NCBI RefSeq assembly: GCF_023973825.1
Contig: NC_090125.1
Coordinates: 3,321,412 to 3,385,411 of the forward strand
DNA length: 64,000 nucleotides
From: Plasmodium brasilianum
Taxonomy: Eukaryota > Apicomplexa > Aconoidasida > Haemosporida > Plasmodiidae
Direction: 5' to 3'
The translations under genes and the position numbers were made by a program. Shown piece after piece: positions 53,101 through 64,000 of this stretch; the first letter of the stretch is position 1; each line of letters begins with the position of its first letter. A model generated the notes under the pieces. It saw only the letters and a list, made by a program, of their open reading frames with translations. It was not told where the DNA came from and did no database searches.

Positions 53101-54284
53101 AAAAAACTTCAAACATTTTGATGGAAAGATGAGAAAACGTACTCACCTGTTGAAATATGAGAAGTAATTGATTTTAACGTTTCTAAACAACTAGTAAAAT
53201 CTGAATTTTTAAAAAAGAGCTTCTTTGCTTTTTCTATTAAGATAATTAAAAAGAAATTTTTTGTTGACGAGTAATTTGATAGTGTTTTTTTCAAATTTCT
53301 CGATTCTCTTGCAGGAAGTTCATTTCTTTTTAGTTGAGTAAATTTCAATTCTATGACTTTATTTTGAGTAATCGTCCCTCGTAATATAGGTATATTTTTT
53401 TTAGTAGAATTTTCAAGAGTATTTAGCATTGGCATACTGTTCTTATTAGATTCCTCCTCATCTTCTAAACACCTTTCGTAACTGCAGCTTTGGTTGCTTT
53501 CATTGTTTCTAATCTTTTCTTCCTTATCAATACCCTTATCATTTTTACTGCCACCAATTTTAGGAACTTCTCCCGTTTTTCCATCTTTGCATTTGTTCTC
53601 CTCTATCACTTCTACCACTTGTGCAACTTGTGTCTCTTCACCCGTTCCTTTCTCTTCATATATGGAATCAATGACCCTCTTTTTTACGCTTTCCTTTTGA
53701 ATTCTGAGTTGCTCATTTTTGATTTGTTCTATTTCGCTCTGAATTCTTTGGGCATCCTCTTCCAATTTTTTCGAGAAATCTTCCTTAGATGTTTTGTCTC
53801 TCTTAAGCATTTTTTTCAAGTGATCTAGACTTTTCATTCTTCTATTACTGATTATATTTTTGAATTTTTGTTCTTGAATAATTATTTTATTTTTTTCTTC
53901 TTTTGTGCATTTTAATAAATTCGGATATTTTTTATTTTTGTAACTTACAAACATAGAGAAAAAGTATAAATGTCCCCATAATTTCTTTTCTCTTTTTTTT
54001 AAATGTAAAATTATAATTTCTTTGTTTTTTCGAATTTTTATATCCTCTTTATTAATGCTAATTTTATCATATAAGTCTATGTTTATGGCATAATTTTTGT
54101 CAGCTACTTTTATGTACACTTCTGTTATTAAAATGTTCTGTGCTCTGTCTATTTCTAAAGGGCAGTCGCCCTTAGAAAGAAAGTCTTCGTTATGAATGAA
54201 GGAAGAAAATACATTTTCATAGTTTTTTGCTTTTTTTATAGTTATTTCAATATCGTCAAAGTTTTCCTTCCAATTTAGCTCCAT
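50199..54284 (-). CDS. CS and TPR protein, DNAAF4/DYX1C1-like
   Basis: Three exons: 53147-54284, 52449-52904 and 50199-52021, both joins in phase 1, giving 1,138 residues. Start ATG 54284 was chosen because the fold begins there (MELNWKENFDDIEITIKKAK); the frame upstream is an ORF through repeats. Residues 1-100 resemble a CS (p23-like) domain, ending IIILHLKKREKKLWGHLYF. A charged coiled coil follows (LEEDAQRIQSEIEQIKNEQL), then TPR helices across exon 2 (EEHIKVLSNLSLLYLLTNNL, DSIQQCDKCLDL). This CS-coiled coil-TPR order is that of DNAAF4, a cochaperone for preassembly of axonemal dynein, which male gametes would need. The ~600-residue C-terminal part has no recognised domain and is far longer than in DNAAF4, so another HSP90-type cochaperone remains possible. 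Confidence 0.72.
52130..52445. repeat. 36-bp tandem repeat in DNAAF4-like intron 2
   Basis: About eight copies of a 36-bp unit containing acacccgcatatacacacat and ataccaacgtatatat. It fills most of the 427-bp intron 52022-52448. The unit is a multiple of 3, so several frames on both strands are open and the upstream exon appears to read through into it. Confidence 0.95.
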
Positions 54285-54672
54285 TTTCGGGTAATCAAAG
54301 GGACAAAAGAGGGGCAAATAAAAACAAAACAGGAAAGGATACAAATAGACAAACGGACAAACATACAGATAAACAAGAAAGTAAACAAACAAGGGAAAAA
54401 GTGGGGGAAGTACTAAAAAGTGACAAAAAACAATAGCTTAATAGTTTATTAATGCATTAATTCTAAAGTCCAACGAAATAGCAAAATTATGAGACCATAT
54501 TTTCACAGTGTGTTAAGAGTAAGAATACCCGTTGAATACCAAAAAAAAAAAAAAAAATTAAGAAACGCCAAATTCTGCTATAATGTTATTCAACACAAAG
54601 CTCTAAATATATCTGCACACGTGTAGGGGAAAAAAAAAAAAAAAATTGAAATTACACATATCTTTTCATGAA
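54285..54672. other. Short intergenic gap, helicase to DNAAF4-like
   Basis: Separates two minus-strand genes. It has poly-A tracts at 54.54 and 54.63 kb. It must hold the helicase 3' UTR and the start of the DNAAF4-like transcript. No element can be named. Confidence 0.55.
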
Positions 54673-54783
54673 TTATTTAATTTTCTTTGACGGTAAAGTA
54701 AAATGGATGAACATAGGTATATATTAACATGCACACGTACATACATAAAAACGTAAGTAAATGAATACATAATACACATATAC

Positions 54784-54832
<49 letters not shown>

Positions 54833-55280
54833 ATCACCTCGTGATCAATTCCATAATAGGTATCGTTGTGAACATAAATGGTGAAATTGTAATTTCCCCT
54901 TTCAACGTCTTCTAAGCTGTAATACCAAAAAAAAAAAAAAAAAAAAAAAATTTTTTGATGTTATTGCAATAAAATAAAATTAGGTAATGAGCACTATAAC
55001 AAAACAATAAAATTTGATGTAGCATTTAAAATAAAAATTTTGTCAAAATGACGAAAAGCAGATAACTTGAATATGCTAGTACTCACGTTTCACTTATGAC
55101 TTACATGAATGAAATAGTGGACACTTTTTTTAAAGAAATATTATTAAATCTTTTGATAGAAATTGATTCATCTTCCTTGGAATCATGAAGAATGGCATAC
55201 CTATTGATGGAGAAATGAAATGAATTTAAGTTTCACCGCATTTTAAGGGGTATATAGATACATTTATATATGTACGTATG

Positions 55281-55334
<54 letters not shown>

Positions 55335-58300
55335 ACCGTATACGCTAGCATATACATTTGTATATGCTATCATGTACATGCATAAATATTACTACATACT
55401 TGAGCATGTACTATCACACACAAGTACATATGAATGTACATTCCATGCGTATGTAGATAGACTCATGATTTTGATAAATTCTCAATTTTAAAAGTTCACA
55501 AAACACACAATGCATATATTCCTCTTTCATTGTTTTAAATGTGTTATGTACATAAAAAAAAAAATTCTTAAGTTTTAAATTTTCTACCATTGAACATTTG
55601 CTGCTGGAGAAGAGGTTGAGTTGATATCTTTAGCCTTTTTATTCAAAACAGTAAAAAATATTTTGATAACTATTTCGTTCGGCTCATGATATTTCATTTT
55701 AAAGGAATACTTATTTTCATTTTTCAGATGTTTGACACATGATATATTTGAGAAATTATTATTATTATTTTTTTTTTTATTTTTTTTTTTCTCCTTTTCG
55801 TTTTCTTCCATATCTTCTTTTTCTCCCGTTTGTGCTTCTTTTCCTGTTACTCCTGTTTCTCCTCCTTCTTCTATTTCCTCCCTTTTGTCAGTACTACTCA
55901 CATTTTTATGATATAATTTTACATTACTACTTAAGACAGGTATTTGCAGAATGTAATCTAGTTGACTAGTATCAAATAAGTTTAGTGAGTATAAAAAAGA
56001 TCTATCAAATTTTATCAGCTCTTTAATATCTCCTATATGTAAATCCCTTAATTTAGCTATCTGATAGTCATTTATGTCCTTAATAATATATAAGGAATTT
56101 TTTTGAGGAGTAATTTTTTGATTTATACATTGAAAAATTAAAATTAAATTTTTTATATACCTATAAGTGTGAAATAATAAACAAACATCAATGAATCCAT
56201 TTATAACCCTAGCGATCTGGTCAAGTACTAATTTTAAATCTATATGATAATCAACTGTTTCGTAAGTACATTCATATAAACGAGAAAGTAATAAGAGATA
56301 TGTTTTGATATTAGGCATATTCATATTTATATCTAATGGAATTTGATTGCGTAGTTTTACATTATATTTATCTTCATTATGCCTTAAGGGAATGTCATCA
56401 AATTCCTTTGCCTGTGCAATTAGTTTGAATAAACCGTAAAAATCGAGCTTCTCATGAGGGGGCTTGCTATATTTCTTAACCTTATTACTTTCATCATTCG
56501 CTGAGTGATCTTCTACATCCGAATAGTGATCATTCTTTTGTTCCTTTTCATCCGGTTCCTTTTGATATTGCTCCTCTATTTTTTCAAACTCTTGAGGCAT
56601 TTTTTTTTCTTCCCATACATGTGTCATTTTTATTTCGTCGGTGTTATTACTATTTGTAGACGCTTCCTTAGAGATATTAGACCCCTCGATATCATCTATT
56701 ACATCATGTACTTTGATTTCGTCTGAATCTGTAAGCTGTGTATCTTTTTCTATCGAATTGTAAAAGAAAGAGACTGTTTCACATTTGATATAATAGATGG
56801 AAGCTATGCGCCCTAGGGGAGTAGAATAATATTTGTAATTATAATCCTCATTTATTGCTTCTATGCATTTATTTTGTACTAAAAATTTGACAGTATTATC
56901 TATAATGTTATTTAAGTGGTCATATATTGTCTTTTTTGCTTGAGGAGTTAATTTATTATTTTCAAAGAGCTGAACATATTGTACATCCTTTAAATAATAC
57001 GAAGGATTAGAAAATAATCTTTTAAAATAATAAGATTTAGTAATATAATTAAAAATATCTTCTTTATTTTTAATTACATCAGAACAGATTTCAGCATTTA
57101 TATGTTCATTTATATTTTCCATGATATTTGATTCTATATTCATAGGATGATACAAAAAATTTTTTATTGCATTTTTTCTTTTTTCTTGAACTAATAAAAT
57201 AGCTAATGCTTTATCATCAAATTGTGGTCTACCAGCTCTTCCAATCATTTGCAATAAATCTGTGTATGATATGTCTTTATATTTTTTTGTTTTGGCATCA
57301 TAAAATTCATTCCCTTTTATAATAACTAAATATGCAGGTAGATTAATACCCCAGGCTAAAGTAGATGTACATATTAGTATTTGTATAATTTTATTGAGAA
57401 AAAAATATTCGACAATGTTTTTGTCACTTTCATTTAGTCCTGCATGATGAATTCCTATTCCGTATTTTAAAAGTTCTTTTAAATGTTCATTCTCTATTAT
57501 ATTTAAATAATTCTGAAAAAGTAAATTTCCAACTTCCTCCTTTTCATGTTCCAACAAGTTTTTATTTAGCAATGAATTATAATCAAATATATCTGTATCT
57601 TTGTAATTAAAGGAAAAAAACCCCATTCCATTAATATGTTTGGACTCCTCTGTTTCTTTATGATTTATCCTATTATTACTTGAACGTTTTGCATAATTTA
57701 TGATATTGCTACATTTGATTAACATATTATTTCCATTTGTGTTGTTCTTATGTTTTTCCTCTTTTCCTTTTCTTTTGTTTAGTAAAACCTGAATATAATT
57801 CTTATCATTTAATAAATTTTGTGGGTGTAGAAAATTTAAATTATGGGAACTTAAGTTAAGGGAAATTATATCAAAGGCCGTTAGTCTTGTTTGTCTTCTT
57901 GAGGAGACAAAAATTAAAACATTTTTTTGTTGTGCATACTGATGAATAGCATCAAAAACATGTTTATTCATTACAGACATTCTAGCACAATATGCTTTTT
58001 GTGTAAATCCCAAGATATGTGTTTTACAAGGTACTATACGACACGAGGAAGGGAAATTAAAAAGATAATTTTCTTTAACATCTAACCATAAAATTAGATC
58101 ATCAACACTTGTTATAACGGTTGTTAATCCAACCAGCCTAATTTTTTTGTTTAATTCATCTTGCATATTTTTAAATCGATTTACCAAAATTTCAATTACT
58201 CCTCCCCTGTTTTCTTGACCTAATAAATGTATTTCATCAAATATTATCAAATTAATGCTTTTTACGAATTTTTTATTTTTCCAATTTCTGGATATAACAT

Positions 58301-61300
58301 CCAACTTTTCAGGAGTACATATTATGATATTACTATCTGTTATACTCTCTTTATTTTCATTTTTTTCTCCGGTTAGTTCAATAACATTTTTATTAAACAG
58401 AACCTTAAATTTGCTTTTCCAGCTTTTGTATCTTTCATTTACTATAGCTTTCATAGGGCATATATAAACAGATTTTTCATTTTCATGAGTTAGCATATTC
58501 CTCAATATGCACAGTTCCCCAATTACCGTTTTCCCGCTTCCTAAAGGAGAAGAGGTAAAAACATGCGCATGAGTTTGCTTATACGATACTCGACGTGATG
58601 CTCCAATAGGTAAAAATGTACACATATGTACATTACACATATACAAACGTTCTTATACATATACTCAGACGTACATATACACATAAGCGCACATATATAT
58701 ATATATATATATGCAATCATAACGAGAGAACCTCTGCTTCATTTCCCCTTTTTCCATTGGGTACTAACCTGTGGGTGCCCCGAGTAAAAGATTCTCGTCT
58801 GTGTGAAAAGCTGCATGAAACATTTGGGTTTGTATAGGATTAAAATATTTAAAAGAAAAGAATTTGATGTAATTCTGTACTTTCAAGACTTGCGTTGACA
58901 GGGGAACAATGGGTAAAATTTCAGAAAAGATGTTTATTTTTTGATTAATAAATAAATTATTTGTATTAAAAATGTGAACAAAAGATAAGTTATGCCAATT
59001 CATTGACATGAATTGAGCTGTTATTTGTGGAGGCATTTGATTCGATAATGGGAATTCAAAAGATATATCATGTATTTTCTTTCTATCTTTTTTATGAATT
59101 GCAAAATTTTGAAAATATAATATATCATTGTTTAATGTATTCAATAAAAAGAGATGAAAGTTTTCTTTTGTATCATTCCATTGATCCGACCAGATAGTAT
59201 TTTTTAGGTGAACATTTAAATTAATTTTCATAATTGTTTGTGTTATTGGTTGAATGTACCCTTCAATGTGTAAGTTGGGTATTATGTTTTTATAATATAA
59301 AATTTGATTAGTATATACTTCATTCCTTAGAAAGAATAATAATTCGCTTTTATTTAGATTTTCTATAGATTCATATGTAAGATTTTTTTTTTCTAATATA
59401 TTTACTATCGCTTCTTTTAGGTACACTGTGTAATTTTGGTTTCTTCTACTTCGGACATTGTCGTTGTGATATTCATCTTCTTGATGCAGATCAACTAAGT
59501 TTACGTGTGCGCTCTTATCATCAATTTTGTTCTGTGTAATATCTGCTTGATCTTTAAAATTTTTCCCCTTTCGATTATTTGAAACAAATATATTTTTCTT
59601 GTCAGTTAATTCATTTTTATAACAGAAATGCCTAAATATGCCTGCATTAATTGGAAGTCTTCTTAAAATTGCTAAAATGAGATTATGGGTGTTCATAATT
59701 AGGTTAGATATATTTTTCAAGATATTTAAGCATATTTCATAATATGCATATAATATTCTTATAATATTTTGTACCGTATAATTAATTTCACATATTATGG
59801 AAAAATTATTTATTTGTAATCTTCTTAAGTATGCTTCTATTAATATACGTAAAGTCATGGCTTTTGATTCGTCATACTCTTCTTTAATATCGCATTTTTG
59901 TTTTAAATAAAGAAAATCTTTCATGTCTTCATTTCTTATTTGTATGTTTTCAAATTCTTTTGCTTTGCTTATAACATCAAGAATTTCTATATAATTACCA
60001 TTATCTATATTTGATGCAAATATTCCTATGGTTTTATAATCAACATAATATTTTGCTGCTATTTGTCCATAGAAAGTTCCTACAAAATCATTGGTTAAAA
60101 GAATTCTTCTAACTAGTTTATTTTCACTTAAGTTATGAATTGCCTTTAAGATTATTTCTTTTCTTTTATTATATAAATTGATATCATTTGTCAAATCGGA
60201 ATCATATAGAAAAGGATTTTTTTTCATACGTACAAATAGGTATGTATATTCTAGCCATTTAATTGCATCTTCTACATTTTTGGTTGTACCTATGCTTATT
60301 TCTGCATTTAAGTGATTTTCTATATTTTTTAAAAAGTTTGATTCTATAATAGTATTGTTTGTTAATAATTTTATATATTTATATAATTTCGTTCTTTCTG
60401 TTATTAGAATAGCATGACCATGACTTTCATATTGTGGTCTACCACATCTACCAAATATTTGATTTATATTTAGAATATCTAAATCTTCTACTTTTCCACT
60501 TTCTGAGGAGAAATAATTCGTTCCTTTGATAATAACTGTGTGTACAGGTAAATTAACACCCCATGCAAGAGTAGATGTACAACATAGAACATTGAAGGCT
60601 TTTTTTCTAAACAAATCTTCTACTAGTATTTTATCTGACCTTGCCATACCAGCATGATGTATAGTACAACCATATTCAAAGAACTGTTTAATATAGACAT
60701 TGTTTGACTTTTTAATTCTTTTGTTTATATTATAGTCCATGTATAAATTATTTGTAAAGTAATTTATTTCATCATTCTTTAAGGCATGGTCAATTAAGAA
60801 TTCAATCGTTTTATTTGTTTCATTTCTTGAGCACACAAAAATTATGCACTGTTTATCTTTTTTAAGACTATTAATTATTTCATTATATGTATACATATTT
60901 TTTGCTAAGTACAATTTATGATTATTCTTTTCATGTATCCCATATAAAGTTTTATCTAGTTGTATAGAACGATACTTTTCACTAAAGTAAAAACACATGT
61001 CATTTTCAACTTTTAAAAAATCACTAACATCTTTGTAATTTGGTAAAGTAGCAGACATAGCAACTATTCTTCGAACCGATTGAGAAGTTTCTGAGTATCT
61101 AAAAAATCTTGCAACTATTGTTTCTATTACATCTCCTCTATCAGTATTTAATAAATGAACTTCATCAAGTATTAAGCATTTGATACACTTAATTAACGAT
61201 TCATCAGATACAGTAGTTGAGTAATTACTATTTCTTAGTAGTATATCCAACTTTTCTGGGACAGTGACAATTATATGTACATGTTCCAATTCTTTCGATG

Positions 61301-62906
61301 TTAAACTGTGTTCTTTGGTATATTCACATACTTTTAAGTTAAATATTTTTAATTTTTTTTGAAATATATTTGTTATTTCGAATACTAACGACTTCATTGG
61401 TGCAATATAAATAATTTTAAATTCTTTTGAATTTATATCCACTTCTTCCCTTCTTGCTGCATTTGAGAACACACTATTATTGTCATAGCTGTAGGAAGAA
61501 ACATTATCATCTGAGGACTTTCTCTTTTTATCGCTCAAATTATCATATACATCAAGTGTATTCTTATCATCATCCTGATCTCCTTCAGTGTGATCATTTT
61601 TTTCGTATTCTTTCTTCAAGTCCCTTTTTACGACTTCTTCAATATCACTCCTTTGACTATTTGCTTCGCCGTCCTTTAGATGGTTGCTATTTATATTTTT
61701 TGTTTTTTCCTCTTGTTCATAGTTAATACCGTGTGTTCCTAAATATGATTTAACAAGGCTGTTCAAATTAATATTATTCTGTTCGCAGAATAACATAATT
61801 TGTTGTAATATAACTAATAAAGCTATATTCGTTTTACCACAGCCGGTTGGGGCTGCTACTAATAAATTTTTATTTGTATGAAATGCTGATTTAAAGACCT
61901 TCGATTGAATATAATTAAAGTATTCAAATTCGAATATGTATTTATACCAGAAAGGTAAGACACGTACAGGTACTAACTCATTTTTATCAAAATGAAAATT
62001 TTCTAATCTATTAATTTTGACTTTTGTAACATTATCTTCATAGGAATAATAGGTATTTTTTGGTACGTTAATTTCTTCTAACTTATTATCTTCGTTAGGT
62101 ATATATATTTTTTTAAAATGCTCAAAAGAATTTTCCTTTACACAATATATAAAGAAATCTATTATCTTTTCAATATTTTCCCTATTACTTAGTAGTACAC
62201 TCTTATTATTCATTTTTTTTGATGTTTTATTCGTTATAAAAAAGTTTGCACCTACAGTATTTTCCTTTATATCTACATACCTACTCAGTAATTTTATATC
62301 TCTCTTTATCTGTTCTTTATTTTTAATAATATTTATTATGAAATCTACGTAGTTTTCATTTAATAAATCTAGTAAGCTACTTTCTAGATTATCCTTTGTT
62401 AATGTGATATGCACAATTTCGGTAAGTAACTCATTAATTTCATTTATAAATATCCTTTTACTATTACTACTATCATTGCTATTTTTATTTATGCTTGTGT
62501 ATATCCCTGTACCAAGGGTACTATCTCGACCGTTTAAAATATGTTCGCATATGTTATATACATACATAAGTCCTCTTTCCTCTCTTTCCTTTACATTTCT
62601 TTCCTTATTTTCTATTGTACTTTCCATGAGGTTATATTTTTTTGAATATTTTTTCAAATACTTTTTTTCCTTTTTCAGTACTGTAAGTATCTTTCGTTCG
62701 ATTTCATTATCCTTGCGGCTGATGTTGTTTGGGGGGCATATATTGAATCTTGCATATTGACCTACATTGTGGATGTTTTTGAATTTTTTGAAAAATAAAT
62801 TATTTTTTATAAATTTCACTGCATCCTCAATATTGTACCTATCATGTTTTCTAGAATATTCTTGGTATGAATTTTCCTTCACCTTATTATTTATTCTTGA
62901 TTTCAT
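54673..62906 (-). CDS. Tandem-cassette Ski2-like helicase (ASCC3/Brr2)
   Basis: RNA/DNA helicase with two RecA pairs, each followed by a Sec63 unit. I assembled five exons: 58769-62906, 55588-58540, 55105-55200, 54838-54916 and a 12-nt last exon 54673-54684; all phases agree, 2,425 residues. Cassette 1 has VAAPTGCGKT (~350), ILDEVHLL (~580), MSATLPN, TSTLAWGVNLPVH and FGRCGRPQ. Cassette 2 has APTGSGKT built across the exon 1/2 junction, IFDEIHLLGQ (~1480), STLAWGINLPAY and MIGRAGRPQFD; its motif III reads GLTTVIT in place of GLSTALA. The second Sec63 contains IPLRHNEDKYN and VLDQIARV, nearer to ASCC3/Slh1 (ribosome quality control, alkylation repair) than to the spliceosomal Brr2. A long acidic insert lies at 1900-2000. 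Short terminal exons restore the FN3-like end (ERGNYNFTIYVHNDTYYG). Confidence 0.9.
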
Positions 62907-64000
62907 ATTCCTCTGTTAACTTTAGGTTCCTTTTCTTGTATATATTACTATTTGGACGGGATGACTCTTTCGCTATAATGCGTTTGTATATGCTCATATA
63001 AATATGCGAAAATTCAGATATATACACATACGCATACAAGTATACATACAAGTATACATACAAGTATATATACAAGTGCACATACAAGTATATATACAAG
63101 TGCACATACAAGTATATATACAAGTGCACATACTAGAACACATACAAATACCCACACATGAATACGCAAGTACGTATATTAAGAAACTTAAGAAACTTTA
63201 TTCTTAAAACGAAAATATTAATCCCATAATTTCATTGTAGACTTTATCTTGTTTTTTTAAAAAGACTCTTTTCCTTATTGTCTACGTGTTAGGGTAATTT
63301 TCTGCTTGTAGCTTAATCACCAGTTTCGTGAATCATAAAAAGATGGGTTTTATACGTGCATACCTACATCATACATTTGTTGGCAACTTTATGACTGTAT
63401 TTTTACATTAACTGTTAATGTTGTTTCTGTTTGTGTATCTTTTACTAATACGTTATGGATGTTACATCAAATAAATACGATTTATAATGTTGTTATATAT
63501 CATTTTTATGAGCACAGAGAATAAGAACATAATATATTACGACCTTCCAGATTTGGGGTAATAAAAATATTATTCGTTTCCTCTCGCTCTCTGTATATGT
63601 ATATATATATTGGCAAAATTGTGTTAAATAATGTTACATGAAATATTTTTGTATATTTACCTAAAACTAAAGAAGAGCGTTAATACACGGCAGATTTTGT
63701 TATAAGTTATACAGATATCTACCCAAAAAACAAAAAAAAAAAAAAATACAAATGGTAATAACAGTTGAAAGAAAAATTAAAGCAAACACAAAAGTGAATG
63801 CAAAATTCCTTCTCTTTAAAATTTTGTGAATATTGTAAATGCTGTTTAATATCACAGGATGGAAAAAAAAAAATATACGCATAATGTTGTTACAAAAAAT
63901 TAAGAAAAACTAATTAAAATTTATTAACTTTTTAATTAATCATTCTTTGATGTATTAAGTTGTATATGTGTATATACATATATATATATGTGTTGGTCAA
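62907..64000. other. Region upstream of the helicase gene
   Basis: Presumed helicase promoter and 5' leader, with a repeat block at 63.03-63.14 kb and AT-rich unstructured sequence to the window end. I see no supported gene. Confidence 0.55.
63025..63145. repeat. ~24-bp tandem repeat (acaagtatatatacaagtgc)
   Basis: Units of 12 bp (atacaagtatac) grade into 24-bp units alternating acaagtatatat and acaagtgcacat. It lies about 120 bp upstream of the helicase start codon, probably within the 5' leader. Confidence 0.88.

Noticed and set aside
63700..63882. 60-codon minus ORF near the window end
   Set aside because: Begins and ends in homopolymer-rich DNA with a Phe-run from poly-T; no support.

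Overview
This window is nuclear DNA of a malaria parasite (genus Plasmodium), most likely one of the moderately AT-rich species outside P. falciparum. The basis is roughly three-quarters A+T sequence, very long poly-A/poly-T and TA tracts between genes, coding regions full of Asn-rich low-complexity inserts, short phase-consistent GT-AG introns with T-rich acceptors, and Plasmodium-type residues in conserved proteins (for example Phe instead of Ser after the catalytic His of triosephosphate isomerase). From recall only, the gene order resembles the P. falciparum chromosome 14 segment carrying TPI and the Rieske protein; I could not check this.

Layout. 1-2.5 kb: intergenic with tandem repeats. 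2.5-6.0 kb (+): cohesin kleisin Rad21. 8.5-16.5 kb (+): a 2,368-residue coiled-coil protein of unknown function with five exons. 17.3-18.7 kb (-): triosephosphate isomerase, two exons. 21.4-22.3 kb (-): VAP/MSP-domain ER membrane protein, two exons. 25.8-27.6 kb (+): leucine carboxyl methyltransferase (PP2A methylation), rebuilt from six exons. 28.4-29.5 kb (+): two small proteins, the first probably mitochondrial. 30.1-33.4 kb (-): NF-YC histone-fold transcription factor. 33.4-39.3 kb: a long stretch without large ORFs that holds several short coding-like islands. 39.3-40.4 kb (+): Rieske iron-sulfur subunit of complex III, followed by an unassigned ORF. 41.8-47.2 kb (-): SUN-domain protein. 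50.2-54.3 kb (-): CS + TPR protein resembling the dynein axonemal assembly factor DNAAF4/DYX1C1. 54.7-62.9 kb (-): tandem-cassette Ski2-like helicase (ASCC3/Brr2 type), five exons. The rest is intergenic.

The genes are housekeeping and do not form one pathway, although several are mitochondrial or related to division and flagellum formation (Rieske, possible COX subunit, Rad21, SUN, DNAAF4-like). I see no transposons, CRISPR arrays, rRNA or convincing tRNA. The most useful new content is a set of small spliced gene candidates hidden in the intergenic DNA: a 76-residue three-exon gene between TPI and VAP, a CX9C (CMC2-like) protein, a CxxCxGxG mini-protein, a bS21m-like mitochondrial ribosomal protein, a two-exon 43-residue protein, and other terminal-exon-like islands. 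These rest on splice phase, codon content and motif resemblance that I read by eye, and they need transcript data.
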